A stretch of 64,000 bases of DNA, from contig NZ_PXNO01000021.1 of assembly GCF_003007715.1 (NCBI RefSeq), positions 186,001 to 250,000 on the forward strand, read 5' to 3'. Below are positions 46,193-56,392 of this stretch, one piece after another; positions within the stretch are counted from its first letter, which is position 1; each line of letters begins with the position of its first letter. The notes under the pieces were generated by a model. That model saw nothing but the letters and a program-made list of their open reading frames with translations. It searched no databases and was not told the DNA's origin. The DNA comes from Marinobacter shengliensis (GTDB lineage Bacteria > Pseudomonadota > Gammaproteobacteria > Pseudomonadales > Oleiphilaceae). The position numbers and the translations under genes were made by a program.

Positions 46193-47052
46193 GCTTCCAG
46201 TTCGTCGGCTAGCCAGCCTACCACGGCGCCGCCCTGGGCCTGTTCTGATTCCAGGGCGCTGAACACCTTCCACCAGCGCGCGCTGCGGTGGTGGATGGTT
46301 TTCAGTTGTTCTTTCCGCAGTGCCTCAGCAATTAACGGTAACGGCAGGTCGGCCCAGCCGGCACCGTCCATCACCGCATCCCGGATCAACTCGTACTGGG
46401 TAAACGCCAGGTAGTTGGCGGTTTCCGGTGAGTCTGCCACCAGCACTGAATCCTGCATGTAGGCGATGGTGATTTCGGTGTGGCTGATCAGATCGTCCTG
46501 GGTTACCCGTTTGAGCTGGCTAAGCGGATGCTCGGGCGCAGCGACGGTCAGCATGCGCACGTCAGCCAGCTCGCGGAACCATTGGTAGCCCTCATTCATC
46601 AGTTCCGGCATCAGGCCGTAGGCGACATCCACCGACTGGTTACGGACCAGCGAGGGCAGTTCTCGCGGAGGCGCAAGATAGATCGACAGGCTGGTTTGCG
46701 GAAACCGCTGTTTCAGGCGGCGCAGGATGTCTCGCCACACGTCCTCGGGAATGGCATCGTCCCGGGCGATGCGCAACACCGATTCGGCGCCGCTCAGGTG
46801 GTGCTGGCAGCGGGCCTGTATCTGGCCGGCGACCTGATCAAAGCGCCGACAGTCGGTGAGAATGGACTGGCCGATGGAGGTCAGATGCAGCTGGTTACCG
46901 CTGCGTTCAAACAATTCAACCCCCAGCTCATCCTCCAGCGAGGCCAACACAGTGCTGACCGTCGTCCGGCTGCGGTTCAGCTCGCGGGCGGCCGCGGCCA
47001 CGCTGCCGTTCCGGACTACGGATAGAAAGGTTTTAATCTGGGAAGTTTTCAT
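46171..47052 (-). CDS. LysR-type transcriptional regulator
   Basis: 293 residues. The winged helix-turn-helix is at the N-terminus (IKTFLSVVRNGSVAAAAREL then SRTTVSTVLASLEDELGVELF), followed by the effector-binding domain from about residue 88. It is divergent from the CDF-like gene, 93 bases apart, so that gene is its most likely target besides itself. The ligand is unknown. Confidence 0.9.
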   Translation of the reverse strand: MKTSQIKTFLSVVRNGSVAAAARELNRSRTTVSTVLASLEDELGVELFERSGNQLHLTSIGQSILTDCRRFDQVAGQIQARCQHHLSGAESVLRIARDDAIPEDVWRDILRRLKQRFPQTSLSIYLAPPRELPSLVRNQSVDVAYGLMPELMNEGYQWFRELADVRMLTVAAPEHPLSQLKRVTQDDLISHTEITIAYMQDSVLVADSPETANYLAFTQYELIRDAVMDGAGWADLPLPLIAEALRKEQLKTIHHRSARWWKVFSALESEQAQGGAVVGWLADELEAYLETMA

Positions 47053-47145
47053 GCTTATCTCGTTGCGCCGGATTTTCCGTCGCTCAGCGACTCACGCCTT
47101 CGTGGTGATGCCGATAATATGGCCGGCAATTCTCAGGAGGTCAAA

Positions 47146-47919
47146 ATGTTTACTTCTCTGGCGCGGGAAAATATGGCGCTGACATTATCTGCGGCCGGTG
47201 CGGGCTTGTTTGCTGTCGTCGGTATCGGCTGGGGGCTTTGGGTTGATTCCCTGGTCATTCTTTTCGATGGCGCCTACTCACTGATCAGCCTGGCGCTGTC
47301 CCTGCTTTCTCTCTATGCCGCTCGCCTGGTGCGTCGGCCAGCAACAGAAGACTATCCGTTTGGTTTGGGTGCGGTGGAGCCGCTGGTGATTGCGGTGAAA
47401 GGCCTGGTTATTGCCCTGGTGTGTGTGCTTTCGCTGGCCTCGGCGGTGGTTTCGCTGCTGCAGGGAGGCCGTGCGGTGGCCGCTGATATGGCCATGGTGT
47501 TTGGTGCGGTGAACGTGGTGGGCTGCCTGGCCGTGTGGGTGTACCTGCGTTGGTCCAGCTTTCAGAACGACTCTGGCCTGGTCAGGGCCGAGCAGAGGCA
47601 GTGGCTGATGGACAGCGCCCTGAGTGCTGCTGTGATGATCGGTTTTGCCGCCGCCTGGATGCTGGAGAAAAGTCAGTGGTCAGAGCTGGCAGTATACGCA
47701 GACCCGGTGATGATGCTGGTGATCTCGGTGTATTTCATGACCGTGCCGGTGAAGATGATTCTGGAGTCAGTGCGGGAGTTGCTGCTGGCGGCACCCTCGG
47801 AAGAGGCCATGGACGATATCCAGGAAACCCTGGAAGACCTTGGCTTGAATCCGGGCCAGGTGAGAGTGGCGAAGCTGGGCCCCAACCTGCTCCTGGAAGC
47901 TCGTATGGTCAGAATCTGA
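47146..47919 (+). CDS. Cation diffusion facilitator-like protein with altered metal site
   Basis: 257 residues from ATG 47146 with AGGAGG four bases ahead. Helix pattern and the FGLGAVEPL segment align with the FGHGKAESL part of FieF-type CDF proteins. The four transport-site residues of FieF (D45, D49, H153, D157) correspond here to D41, S45, Q152 and D156, so two ligands are lost. The C-terminal cytoplasmic domain is short. It may carry a different ion or none; the divergent LysR gene could control it. Confidence 0.75.
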   Translation: MFTSLARENMALTLSAAGAGLFAVVGIGWGLWVDSLVILFDGAYSLISLALSLLSLYAARLVRRPATEDYPFGLGAVEPLVIAVKGLVIALVCVLSLASAVVSLLQGGRAVAADMAMVFGAVNVVGCLAVWVYLRWSSFQNDSGLVRAEQRQWLMDSALSAAVMIGFAAAWMLEKSQWSELAVYADPVMMLVISVYFMTVPVKMILESVRELLLAAPSEEAMDDIQETLEDLGLNPGQVRVAKLGPNLLLEARMVRI

Positions 47920-47935
47920 ATCTGATGTTCTGGCA

Positions 47936-49285
47936 TCAGCCAGCTTTCAGCCCGCCGATGGACAGAATCAGTCTGCGGGTGTCGTCCTTTTTGATGATCA
48001 GGTGGTCCAGCAGTGCCTGAAGTGCGCCGTTTGGATCCTCCGGGTAGTTTGAAGCAAACCGTTTGACCAGCTCAATCTGGACATGCAGATCCTGGAACCG
48101 GCCATAGAGATCCTGGCGCTGTCGCAGGGTCTTAAGGGCGGATTTCCAGCTGTCGATGTCCAGTTCCATCAGGTAGCGGATGCGCTTCAGGAGTTTGCGC
48201 AGATTGTGGATGTCCTCATCTGGCGAGTCGTGCAGCAGTTCTGCGGTTTTCCGGTTGAACATTCGTAGCCGGTGCTCAACGCTTTTTTGAATGTCCCTGG
48301 TACTGAGTTTGTCGATCAGTTTGCGGAATTGCCGTGACTGCAGCTCGTCTTCCCAGCTGTGCAGGCTCTGCCGGTAACGTTTGCTTGCAAGCCGTTTCGC
48401 CAGTTTTTTCTGTTCCTTGTCCACCCGCGCGCAGACCCATTGCTCCAGTGCCCGCAGGAGTTCTGGCTGGTCACTGCATAGCTGCGGCAGATCCTGGCTG
48501 AATACGTGCAGGTCCCGCAGGTTGCTCGTGGCCTGGGCGTGTCGTTTCAGGTGGGAGATGTGGCTCTTCAGTGATTTGTTTCCGGTTACCTCGGCCAGGG
48601 ATTCGGCCACGGCGCGGCTGCGACGAAGGGCAATGCGATACTGGTGGAGAAACTCATCGTCCAGGCCGAGCATCACCCCCCGATGTAACTGGGTAAGACT
48701 CTCGGCCTGCCCCAAAAGCACTGACGGAGTGTCTTTGACCGTCGCTTTGCCGGCGTTCTTGTGCCGTTTCTGATTCTTGCGATTGAACGCCTCGAAACTG
48801 AAATCCACAGGGGTCAGGAAGGTTTCAAGCCGCCCCTCCCGTTTGCCGAGCTTGCGCCAGTGTTTGATTGGCAACCGTATGTGAATAAAGCTGGCCGTTG
48901 GGAGTTCAAAGGGAGCGTGCGGCACCAGGATTGCTGCCAGCTCCAAAAGAGCCGGGTTGTGCCCGACAATGGCCAGTGTTTGCGCCTGATCGTCACAGTT
49001 CTGCAGCCACTGTAATAGACGCCGGTAATCAAAGGTATAGAGTTCCGGGTTAGTGTAAATCTGTGCTTCACCAATCGAGGGAGGCAGGATGCCTTTCAGC
49101 GTTTGTTGGGCGCGCAGGGCAGGGCTTGCGTGAATCTCTCCTGCCATGGCCCCGTAACGCAGCAGTGCCCGCCCCAGCGGTGCCAGCTGTTGCTCGCCTC
49201 TTGGGTTAAGCGGGCGGTCCTTGTCGCTGAGGTTGTCGTTATCCCAGCTGGATTTGGCATGGCGGATGAGAAAAAGGTGTTTCAC
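47936..49285 (-). CDS. SixA phosphatase-CHAD domain fusion
   Basis: 449 residues from GTG 49285 with GGGGAGAG upstream. Residues 1-155 are a SixA-type phosphohistidine phosphatase (FLIRHAKSSW with H9, and VGHNPAL with H109). A basic linker rich in Lys follows (about 165-185), then a CHAD domain to the end, with the repeated basic helices (QYRIALRRSRAVAESL, DIHNLRKLLKRIRYLMEL). CHAD domains bind polyphosphate. The fusion suggests a phosphate-handling or phosphorelay enzyme located on polyphosphate; function not shown. Confidence 0.85.
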   Translation of the reverse strand: MKHLFLIRHAKSSWDNDNLSDKDRPLNPRGEQQLAPLGRALLRYGAMAGEIHASPALRAQQTLKGILPPSIGEAQIYTNPELYTFDYRRLLQWLQNCDDQAQTLAIVGHNPALLELAAILVPHAPFELPTASFIHIRLPIKHWRKLGKREGRLETFLTPVDFSFEAFNRKNQKRHKNAGKATVKDTPSVLLGQAESLTQLHRGVMLGLDDEFLHQYRIALRRSRAVAESLAEVTGNKSLKSHISHLKRHAQATSNLRDLHVFSQDLPQLCSDQPELLRALEQWVCARVDKEQKKLAKRLASKRYRQSLHSWEDELQSRQFRKLIDKLSTRDIQKSVEHRLRMFNRKTAELLHDSPDEDIHNLRKLLKRIRYLMELDIDSWKSALKTLRQRQDLYGRFQDLHVQIELVKRFASNYPEDPNGALQALLDHLIIKKDDTRRLILSIGGLKAG

Positions 49286-49518
49286 GGTGAGCTCTCCCCG
49301 GCACGGCTGACATGAAACTTTAGTCTGACACAAGCTCAAGTCGTTTACATGACGGCCGATACCCGAACTACCCGAAAGGCTTGATACAAATGGCCTGGCA
49401 ACAAAGTCGACATGTTTGTACTTAAGTATTGGTATACAGGCGTTGACAAACTGGAACAGCCTTGTACGTGGCACTGTGGATAATCCCGAGGCCTGAGCAG
49501 ACAATCCGGAGCAGAACC

Positions 49519-51195
49519 ATGACATTGTTGAGCAACCTGACCATCCGAGCCCGCCTGTTGATTGGCGTACTAGTGCCCGTACTGATTACGGCGGGTACCA
49601 TTGCCTGGATCACCGCCAGCCAGATTCAGGCAAACGGAGAAGCCGAGTTAGAACGCCTGGAGGAAGAGCTTCTGGATGCCCGTAAGGAAGGCCTGAAGAA
49701 TCTCGTGGAAACGGCCCGGGCAGTGGTCATGGATGCCAAGAACAACTCCGGGTTATCGGATAGAGAAGCCCGCGAGGAAGCCCGCAAACGGCTACGCTCC
49801 ATCACATTCGGGCAGGATAACTACGTTTTTGCCTACGCCCGTAATCTGGATAATCTCGCCTACGCTCCGGACCCCTCCCGCGAGGGCCCGACGACCAACC
49901 CCACGACACAGAAACTGGTTCGGGATCTGTTCTCCGCGGCGGGAACCGACGGCTTCTATGAGTATGACTGGACAAACCCCGCCTCGGGCGAGGTAGAGCC
50001 GAAAGTGTCTTATTCAAGCATCATCCCGGGCTGGGACTGGATGATGGGTGCCGGTATCTACGTCACCGATATTGAGCGGGTATTGGTTGAGGCACGAAAG
50101 GAAATCGATTCGGCCATGGCGGCGGCCATGGGCTTTATCCTGTTGGTGACCTTCATTGTGGTTGCGGTGTCCCTGATCATCGGCCTGGTGATTGGCCGCA
50201 CCGTGACAGCGCCACTGAACAAAGTCAGTAACATCATGCAGGAAATTGCCGATGGCGATGGCGATCTGCGCCAGCGTTTGCCGGAGGATGGCAAAGACGA
50301 GTTGGCGGAACTTGGCCGCCGGTTCAATCATTTTGTGGTCAAGATTCAGGATACTATTCGTGAAGTGGGCTCCACCACCGATCAGGTCGCCTCGGCCGCC
50401 GAAGAGCTGAGCCGTGTGGCCAACGAAACCCGGCAGTCGGTTCAGGAACAGGGCTCGGAAACAGACCAGATTGCGTCGGCGATCAACGAGATGGCAGCCA
50501 CCATCCAGCAGATTTCCGGCAATGCCAATGAAGTGGAAAGCGCCGCTTCAGACGCCGACCGCATGGCCCGTGAGGGTGGTGAAACCATCACCAGCGCGCA
50601 AGGAGCCGTCAACCAGCTGTCAGAAGAAATGGAGAGCACGGCGGCCAGCATCAACGCCCTGGCGGAGAAGTCCAATGATATCCAGCAGGTTCTGGATGTG
50701 ATCCATGCCGTCACCGAGCAGACCAACCTGCTGGCGCTGAACGCGGCCATCGAAGCGGCACGGGCGGGTGAGCACGGTCGTGGCTTCTCGGTGGTGGCGG
50801 ACGAGGTTCGGCAGCTGGCCAAACGCTCTGCGGAATCCGCCGATCAGATTCGGGAAATGATTGATGGCTTTGTGGCCGAATCCAAGGCGTCTGTTGAACG
50901 GATGAATCATTCCCGCAAGAGTTCCGAAGCCACTGTCGAGCGCATCAATCACGCCACTGGTGCGCTGAACACCATTGTGACGTCGGTGACCCAGATCCAT
51001 GATCAGGTAACCCAGATTGCTACGGCCGCGGAGCAGCAGAGCCAGGTGGCGGAAGAAATCAACCAGAACGTGGTGCGTATTGTGGATGCGGCCCAGCGCA
51101 GTGACACCGGTGTTACCCAGACCAATGAAGCCATTCACGAGCTGGCGCGGCTGGGTGAAAACCTGCGCGAGCTGGTGAGCCAGTTCAAGGTCTGA
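49519..51195 (+). CDS. Methyl-accepting chemotaxis protein with single Cache domain
   Basis: 558 residues from ATG 49519 (GGAG seven bases ahead). A first helix ([19 protein letters not shown]), a periplasmic sCache_2-type domain (about 35-190, with [19 protein letters not shown] and [12 protein letters not shown]), a second helix and a HAMP domain (about 215-275) are followed by the signalling domain with hairpin tip [19 protein letters not shown] near residue 400. The ligand may be a small carboxylate by family resemblance. An unpaired TRAP-type binding protein follows 110 bases later. Confidence 0.93.
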   Translation: MTLLSNLTIRARLLIGVLVPVLITAGTIAWITASQIQANGEAELERLEEELLDARKEGLKNLVETARAVVMDAKNNSGLSDREAREEARKRLRSITFGQDNYVFAYARNLDNLAYAPDPSREGPTTNPTTQKLVRDLFSAAGTDGFYEYDWTNPASGEVEPKVSYSSIIPGWDWMMGAGIYVTDIERVLVEARKEIDSAMAAAMGFILLVTFIVVAVSLIIGLVIGRTVTAPLNKVSNIMQEIADGDGDLRQRLPEDGKDELAELGRRFNHFVVKIQDTIREVGSTTDQVASAAEELSRVANETRQSVQEQGSETDQIASAINEMAATIQQISGNANEVESAASDADRMAREGGETITSAQGAVNQLSEEMESTAASINALAEKSNDIQQVLDVIHAVTEQTNLLALNAAIEAARAGEHGRGFSVVADEVRQLAKRSAESADQIREMIDGFVAESKASVERMNHSRKSSEATVERINHATGALNTIVTSVTQIHDQVTQIATAAEQQSQVAEEINQNVVRIVDAAQRSDTGVTQTNEAIHELARLGENLRELVSQFKV

Positions 51196-51305
51196 TACCG
51201 GCGAGGCCGGCCTGCCGCATTGGCGTGGCTGGCCTCCACGGTTATCATGGCTTTCCGTTATTTGTTCGTTTTACCCTCAAAGCAATAACAATGGAAGCCA
51301 ACACC

Positions 51306-52376
51306 ATGTCTATGCTCAGAATCTTCGTGGCGGCCCTTACGATGGTTGCCCTGCTGACCAGCCCGTTTGCGGTGGCCGAGAAAACCTACACCATCCGCCT
51401 GGCTGAAACCTGGGGCCCGAACTCCAAAATCCTCGGTGAGACTCCCCGCAATATGGCCGCGATGGCAGAGCGGATGTCCAACGGCCGTCTGAAGTTCCGA
51501 ATTGATTCCTCGAACAAGCACAAGGCGCCCTTCGGTATTTTTGACCTGGTGCGCAACGGCCAGTATGACATGGGCCACACTGCCTCGTACTACTACAAGG
51601 GCACCATCCCCAACGCCATGTACTTCACCACCATACCGTTTGGCATGATCACGCCGGAAATGTATGCCTGGTTCTACCACGATGATGGCATGGCGCTGAT
51701 GCAGAAGGTCTACGAGCCCTATGGCCTGCTGTCGTTTCCGGGCGGTAATACCAGCAACCAGATGGGTGGTTGGTTTCGCAAGGAAATCAACTCCCTGGAC
51801 GACCTCAAAGGCCTGAAGATGCGCACCCCGGGCTTTGCCGGAGAAGTGATGGCCGAGCTGGGTGTAGCGGTTACCAACCTGCCGCCAGGCGAGCTATACA
51901 CCGCCCTGGAGCGGGGCACCATTGATGCTGTGGAATGGGTTGGCCCGGCGCTGGACTTCCAGATGGGCTTTCACCAGATCGCCAAGTACTACTATTCCGG
52001 TTGGCAGGAGCCCAATGCCGAGGTGCAGTTCCTGATCAACAAGAAAACCTGGGATTCGCTGCCGGCCGATCTTCAGGAAATTCTGCGGGTATCCATGCGC
52101 ACCGCAGCCTATGACATGTACATCCAGAGCACCCACGAGAGCGGTGTCGCCTGGAGCCGCATGACCGAGGACTATCCGGACGTCACCCACAAAGTGTTCC
52201 CGCCGGAAGTGATCAACGCCCTGCGTGACACCACCAATCGCCTGCTGGATGAGTTCGCGGAGAAAGACGAGCTGGCCCGTGAAATCATCACCTCCCAGCG
52301 CGACTACCTCGGACAGGTACGGCCCTGGACCAACATTTCTGACAAAGCCTATCTGGATAGCGTTGCAGATCAGTGA
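51306..52376 (+). CDS. TRAP-type solute-binding protein, TakP-like
   Basis: 356 residues from ATG 51306 (GGAAG upstream; ATGs at 51291 and 51312 are possible). The signal peptide ends near AVAEK. The DctP pattern is complete: LAETWGPNSKILGE, MYFTTIPFGM, GLKMRTPGFAGEV and a DAVEWVGPALDFQMGFHQIA segment similar to the alpha-keto-acid protein TakP. The window holds no DctQ/DctM beside it; the only TRAP permease is teaBC, 8 kb away. It ends in a strong terminator. It could serve a distant permease or a sensor such as the MCP upstream. Confidence 0.85.
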   Translation: MSMLRIFVAALTMVALLTSPFAVAEKTYTIRLAETWGPNSKILGETPRNMAAMAERMSNGRLKFRIDSSNKHKAPFGIFDLVRNGQYDMGHTASYYYKGTIPNAMYFTTIPFGMITPEMYAWFYHDDGMALMQKVYEPYGLLSFPGGNTSNQMGGWFRKEINSLDDLKGLKMRTPGFAGEVMAELGVAVTNLPPGELYTALERGTIDAVEWVGPALDFQMGFHQIAKYYYSGWQEPNAEVQFLINKKTWDSLPADLQEILRVSMRTAAYDMYIQSTHESGVAWSRMTEDYPDVTHKVFPPEVINALRDTTNRLLDEFAEKDELAREIITSQRDYLGQVRPWTNISDKAYLDSVADQ

Positions 52377-52414
52377 GCAGCATGTTGGCAAACCTGCCGA
52401 AGTGAGCTGAGATC

Positions 52415-52456
52415 AAGGGGCGTCGGGATTGCGGATTATCCCGACGCCCCTTTCTG
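52415..52456 (+). terminator. Rho-independent terminator after the TRAP binding protein
   Basis: Perfect 15-bp stem AAGGGGCGTCGGGAT (52415-52429) / ATCCCGACGCCCCTT (52438-52452) with an 8-base loop, followed by TTCTGTTTG. It separates the binding protein from potABCD. Confidence 0.88.
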
Positions 52457-52506
52457 TTTGCCCCTGTTTCTGGAAAAATAAGCCGCTCATTCTGTGGGCA
52501 GGGCCG

Positions 52507-53628
52507 ATGAAACAGACACTGCTATCTCTGAGCAACCTCTCCAAGCAATTTGACGGCAAAACGGTACTGGATTCGCTGGATCTGGAGATCCTTGATGGCG
52601 AGTTCATTACCCTGTTGGGGCCGTCCGGTTGTGGCAAAACCACCCTGTTGCGGTTGATGGCCGGTTTTGAGCATCCGGATGACGGTACCATTCTGCTGGG
52701 TGGCCAGGACCTGACCCACACCCCGCCGGAGAAACGCCCGCTCAACACCGTGTTCCAGAACTACGCCCTGTTCCCCCATATGTCGGTGTTCGACAACGTG
52801 GCTTATGGCCTGAAAATGGAAAAGCGCCCGAAGGAAGAGATCCGTCAGCGGGTCGACGAAGCCCTGGCCATGGTCCAGTTGGAGGAGTTTGCCCGGCGCA
52901 AACCACACCAGCTTTCCGGAGGCCAACAGCAGCGCGTGGCTATTGCCCGAGCGGTGGTCAAACGGCCGAAGATGCTGCTGCTGGACGAGCCCCTGTCAGC
53001 CCTGGACTACAAACTGCGGCGTACCATGCAGGTGGAGCTTAAGCGCCTGCAGCGGGAACTCGGGATTACCTTCGTATTCGTGACCCACGACCAGGAAGAA
53101 GCCTTGTCCATGTCAGACCGGGTCGTGGTGCTCAAGGATGGCCTGATCCAGCAACTGGGCACTCCCAGGGAAGTCTACGAGCGGCCGGCCAACCTGTTCA
53201 CCGCCCGGTTCGTGGGCGAGACCAATTTCTTCCCGGGCCGCATCGACAAAGCCAACGGCGATGACACCATTACCGTGGATGTGTTTGGCCTGAAACGCAC
53301 CTTTCGCAAACCCGACTTCCCGGTGGCCGCCGGCCAGCCCCTGCACGTTCTGTTGCGCCCGGAGGACATCCGGGTTCTGGCGCCGGATGACGATGACGGT
53401 GTGGCCGGCAAGGTGGTGGAGCGGAACTACAAGGGCAGCACCCTGGATTCGGTTATTCACCTTGAGGACAGCACCGAGGTACTGGCGTCGGAATTCTTCG
53501 ACGAAGACGATCCCACCTTTGACTACCGATTGGGTGAGCCGGTGAAGGTGAGCTGGGTAGATGGCTGGGAATGGCTGCTTCCCATGGAGAGCCCGGAAGC
53601 TGAAGCGGAAGCCAACCTGGATGAGTAG
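52507..53628 (+). CDS. potA: Spermidine/putrescine ABC ATPase PotA
   Basis: 373 residues from ATG 52507. Walker A is GPSGCGKTT at 38-46, the signature [15 protein letters not shown], Walker [12 protein letters not shown], and a C-terminal TOBE-type domain covers about 240-365. The order of four overlapping genes and the product sequences fit PotABCD. It drives polyamine uptake. The potB start lies inside its last codons (8-base overlap). Confidence 0.92.
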   Translation: MKQTLLSLSNLSKQFDGKTVLDSLDLEILDGEFITLLGPSGCGKTTLLRLMAGFEHPDDGTILLGGQDLTHTPPEKRPLNTVFQNYALFPHMSVFDNVAYGLKMEKRPKEEIRQRVDEALAMVQLEEFARRKPHQLSGGQQQRVAIARAVVKRPKMLLLDEPLSALDYKLRRTMQVELKRLQRELGITFVFVTHDQEEALSMSDRVVVLKDGLIQQLGTPREVYERPANLFTARFVGETNFFPGRIDKANGDDTITVDVFGLKRTFRKPDFPVAAGQPLHVLLRPEDIRVLAPDDDDGVAGKVVERNYKGSTLDSVIHLEDSTEVLASEFFDEDDPTFDYRLGEPVKVSWVDGWEWLLPMESPEAEAEANLDE

Positions 53629-54478
53629 CGTCACGCAGCAGCCGTTTCGCACGGCGGTACTGGTGCTGGTCTGGGGCTGGCTGCTGTTCCTGGTACTGAC
53701 CCCGAATCTGCTGGTGGTGGGCGCCAGCGTGATGACCCGGGACCCAGGCAGCTTTCTGTCCCTGCCTCTGAACCTGGACGCCTACCGGCAGTTGATGAAC
53801 CCCCTGTACCTGGACGTGTTCCTGCACTCCCTGTACATGGCGGCCATGACCACCCTGATCTGCCTGCTGATCGGCTATCCTTTCGCCTGGGCGCTGACCA
53901 AGGTTGGCAAGCAGCGGCAAATGTTGCTGATTTTCCTGCTGATCGTACCCTTCTGGACCAATTCACTGGTGCGCACCTATGCCCTGAAGCTGCTGCTGGC
54001 CACCAATGGCCTGCTGAATAACGCGCTGATGTCCCTGGGCATAATCGAAGAGCCCCTGCGGATGCTTTACACCGAGGGAGCCGTGATTGTCGGCTTGGTG
54101 TATTTGCTGCTGCCGTTCATGATCCTGCCGCTGTATGCGGTTTTTGATGACCTGAGGGAAGATTTGCTTCGGGCGTCTCACGATCTTGGCGCCGGCCGCT
54201 TGGCGACCTTTGTTCATGTGATTGTGCCGCTTACCCTGCCCGGTGTGCTGGCGGGCGTTATGCTGGTGCTGTTGCCGGCCATGGGGCTGTTCTTTGTGCC
54301 GGATATTCTCGGCGGCTCCCGCAACTTGCTGGTGGGTAACGTCATCAAGAACCAGTTCCTGGATGCTCGTAACTGGCCCTTCGGCGCCGCCGCCAGCATC
54401 GTGTTGACCCTGGCCATGGCGTTTCTGATGTTTGCTCACCGCCTGAGTAAGCGGCGGATCGGGGAGGACGGTGTATGA
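53621..54478 (+). CDS. potB: Polyamine ABC permease PotB
   Basis: 285 residues from ATG 53621. Six helices, and the EAA-type loop [21 protein letters not shown] contacting the ATPase. [16 protein letters not shown] is typical of PotB. It overlaps potC by four bases (ATGA). Confidence 0.92.
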   Translation: MSSVTQQPFRTAVLVLVWGWLLFLVLTPNLLVVGASVMTRDPGSFLSLPLNLDAYRQLMNPLYLDVFLHSLYMAAMTTLICLLIGYPFAWALTKVGKQRQMLLIFLLIVPFWTNSLVRTYALKLLLATNGLLNNALMSLGIIEEPLRMLYTEGAVIVGLVYLLLPFMILPLYAVFDDLREDLLRASHDLGAGRLATFVHVIVPLTLPGVLAGVMLVLLPAMGLFFVPDILGGSRNLLVGNVIKNQFLDARNWPFGAAASIVLTLAMAFLMFAHRLSKRRIGEDGV

Positions 54479-55245
54479 GCCGCTGGTTGCCCCGCACCTA
54501 CCTGACCCTGGTGTATGTTCTGCTGTACGTACCCATCATCGTGTTGGTGGTGTTTTCCTTCAACGATTCCCGTAGCGGTTACGAATGGGGTGGTCTTAGC
54601 CTGCGCTGGTATGAGGCGCTGTTCAATAACCGGGCCATGGTGCAGGCCATGTGGAACTCCCTGTGGCTGGCGTTGTCTGCCGCCACTGTGTCGACCATGA
54701 TTGGTGCCCTCACCGCCCTGGCCCTTCATCGGTACCGGTTCCGGGGCAAGAAGCTGCTCAATGGCATGCTGTTTATCGTGATGATGTCGCCGGAGATCGT
54801 GCTGGCGATTTCACTGCTGGCGCTGTTCCTGTTAGTGGGCCTGAAACTGGGCTATGTGTCGTTGCTGCTGGCCCATGTCACCTTCTGTCTGCCGTTTGTG
54901 GTGATTACGGTCATGGCACGCCTGAGCGGCTTTGACGAACGCCTGCCGGAAGCCGCGCGGGATCTGGGTGCCAGCGATTTCACCATGACCCGCACGGTGC
55001 TGATCCCGGTGATCATGCCGGCTTTGGTGGCAGGCTGGCTGTTGGGGTTTACACTGTCACTGGACGATGTGGTCGTCAGTACCTTTGTCAGCGGCCCGAG
55101 TTATGAAATTCTGCCCCTGCGCATCTACTCCATGGTGCGGGTAGGGCTGAAGCCGGAAGTGAATGCATTGGGTACGCTGTTGCTGGTGTTCTCACTGTTC
55201 ATGTTGATCTTGTCTCAATGGATATTGCTAAGGAGTAGACGATGA
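54475..55245 (+). CDS. potC: Polyamine ABC permease PotC
   Basis: 256 residues. Six helices; the N-terminal YVLLYVPIIVLVVFSFNDS and the EAA loop DERLPEAARDLGASDFTMT are PotC-like, followed by TLSLDDVVVSTFVSGP. Overlaps potD by four bases (ATGA), so the four genes are co-translated. Confidence 0.93.
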   Translation: MSRWLPRTYLTLVYVLLYVPIIVLVVFSFNDSRSGYEWGGLSLRWYEALFNNRAMVQAMWNSLWLALSAATVSTMIGALTALALHRYRFRGKKLLNGMLFIVMMSPEIVLAISLLALFLLVGLKLGYVSLLLAHVTFCLPFVVITVMARLSGFDERLPEAARDLGASDFTMTRTVLIPVIMPALVAGWLLGFTLSLDDVVVSTFVSGPSYEILPLRIYSMVRVGLKPEVNALGTLLLVFSLFMLILSQWILLRSRR

Positions 55246-56279
55246 AGAAACTGGCACTGGCCGGTATGCTGGCCATAGGCCTGACCGGGTGTAGCTCTGA
55301 AGACCCGCAGGTGCTGAACCTGTACAACTGGTCCGAGTACATGCCCCAGGAAGTCCTGGACAGGTTCACCGAGGAAACCGGTATTCAGGTGGTTTACACC
55401 ACCTACGACAGCAACGAAGCCATGTATGCCCGGCTGAAGTTGCTGGACGAGAGCGCTGCCTATGACCTGGCTGTGCCTTCCACCTATTACGTCAGCAAAA
55501 TGCGCCAGGAAGACCTCCTGATGCCCATTGATCGCAGCAAGATTGAAGGCTTTGGTAACCTGGACGACGATCTGGTGAACCTGGATATTGACCCGGACAA
55601 CCAGTACAGCATTCCTTATCTCTGGGGCACCACTGGCATCGCGGTGGACACCGATGACGTGGAAGGCGAGGTGACGGCCTGGGCAGATCTCTGGGATGAG
55701 CGCTTCCAGGGCCGTGTCATGCTGACCAACGACATGCGCGAAGTGTTCCACGTGGGCCTGCGGGTACTGGGTTATTCCGGTAACAGCACTGACCCGCAGG
55801 AAATCGAAGAAGCCTACGAAAAACTGGCGGAATTGATGCCGTCTGTGCGCACCTTCAACTCTGATGCGCCCCGCATGCCCTACCTGGAAGGCGAAGCCGA
55901 CGTGGGCATGATCTGGAACGGCGAGGCGGTGATGGGTAAGGAAACCATGCCGAGCCTGGAATACGTGTACCCGGAGGAAGGCATCATTGCCTGGCTCGAC
56001 AGCTTCGTGATCCCGAAGAATGCCCGTAACCCGGAAGCGGCCCACCAGTTCATCAGCTTTGTGTTGCAGCCGGAAATCGCAGCCCTGATCAGCGAAGATA
56101 TTGGTTACGCGACGCCTAATCAGGCCGCGCTTGAGTTGCTGGATGAGTCCGTTGCTAACGACCGAGCTAGCTACCCGACCGATGCGGATATGGAGAATGC
56201 TGAATTCCAGGCGGATATCGGTGATGATGCTTTGCAGATCTACGCAAAGTTCTGGGAAATGCTGAAATCCGGCCGTTGA
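55242..56279 (+). CDS. potD: Polyamine-binding protein PotD/PotF type, lipoprotein
   Basis: 345 residues. The signal ends in a lipobox LTGC (C17), so it is anchored to the membrane. LNLYNWSEYMPQEVLDRF at the mature N-terminus and IPYLWGTTGIAVD are typical of PotD/PotF. The Trp, Tyr, Asp and Glu residues of these motifs line the polyamine site. Whether spermidine or putrescine is preferred cannot be read. A weak hairpin (56291-56311) follows, then a diguanylate cyclase gene. Confidence 0.92.
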   Translation: MKKLALAGMLAIGLTGCSSEDPQVLNLYNWSEYMPQEVLDRFTEETGIQVVYTTYDSNEAMYARLKLLDESAAYDLAVPSTYYVSKMRQEDLLMPIDRSKIEGFGNLDDDLVNLDIDPDNQYSIPYLWGTTGIAVDTDDVEGEVTAWADLWDERFQGRVMLTNDMREVFHVGLRVLGYSGNSTDPQEIEEAYEKLAELMPSVRTFNSDAPRMPYLEGEADVGMIWNGEAVMGKETMPSLEYVYPEEGIIAWLDSFVIPKNARNPEAAHQFISFVLQPEIAALISEDIGYATPNQAALELLDESVANDRASYPTDADMENAEFQADIGDDALQIYAKFWEMLKSGR

Positions 56280-56290
56280 GGACTCCTACC

Positions 56291-56311
56291 AGGGCGGCCC
56301 AGTGCCGCCCT
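56291..56311 (+). terminator. Weak terminator-like hairpin after potD
   Basis: AGGGCGGC (56291-56298) / GCCGCCCT (56304-56311), 8-bp stem with a 5-base loop, followed by GAATTCTTCC rather than a clean T tract. Termination is likely partial. Confidence 0.5.
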
Positions 56312-56392
56312 GAATTCTTCCCGCCAGAATAGTTCTGTAACTGCTGCCTACGGTTTATACTGAAAACATAGCGTCCAACAGCAGGTTTCGCT

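Noticed and set aside
51203..51236. GAGGCC/GGCCTC inverted repeat after the MCP gene
   Set aside because: Only six base pairs, a 22-base loop and no T tract; not a convincing terminator.
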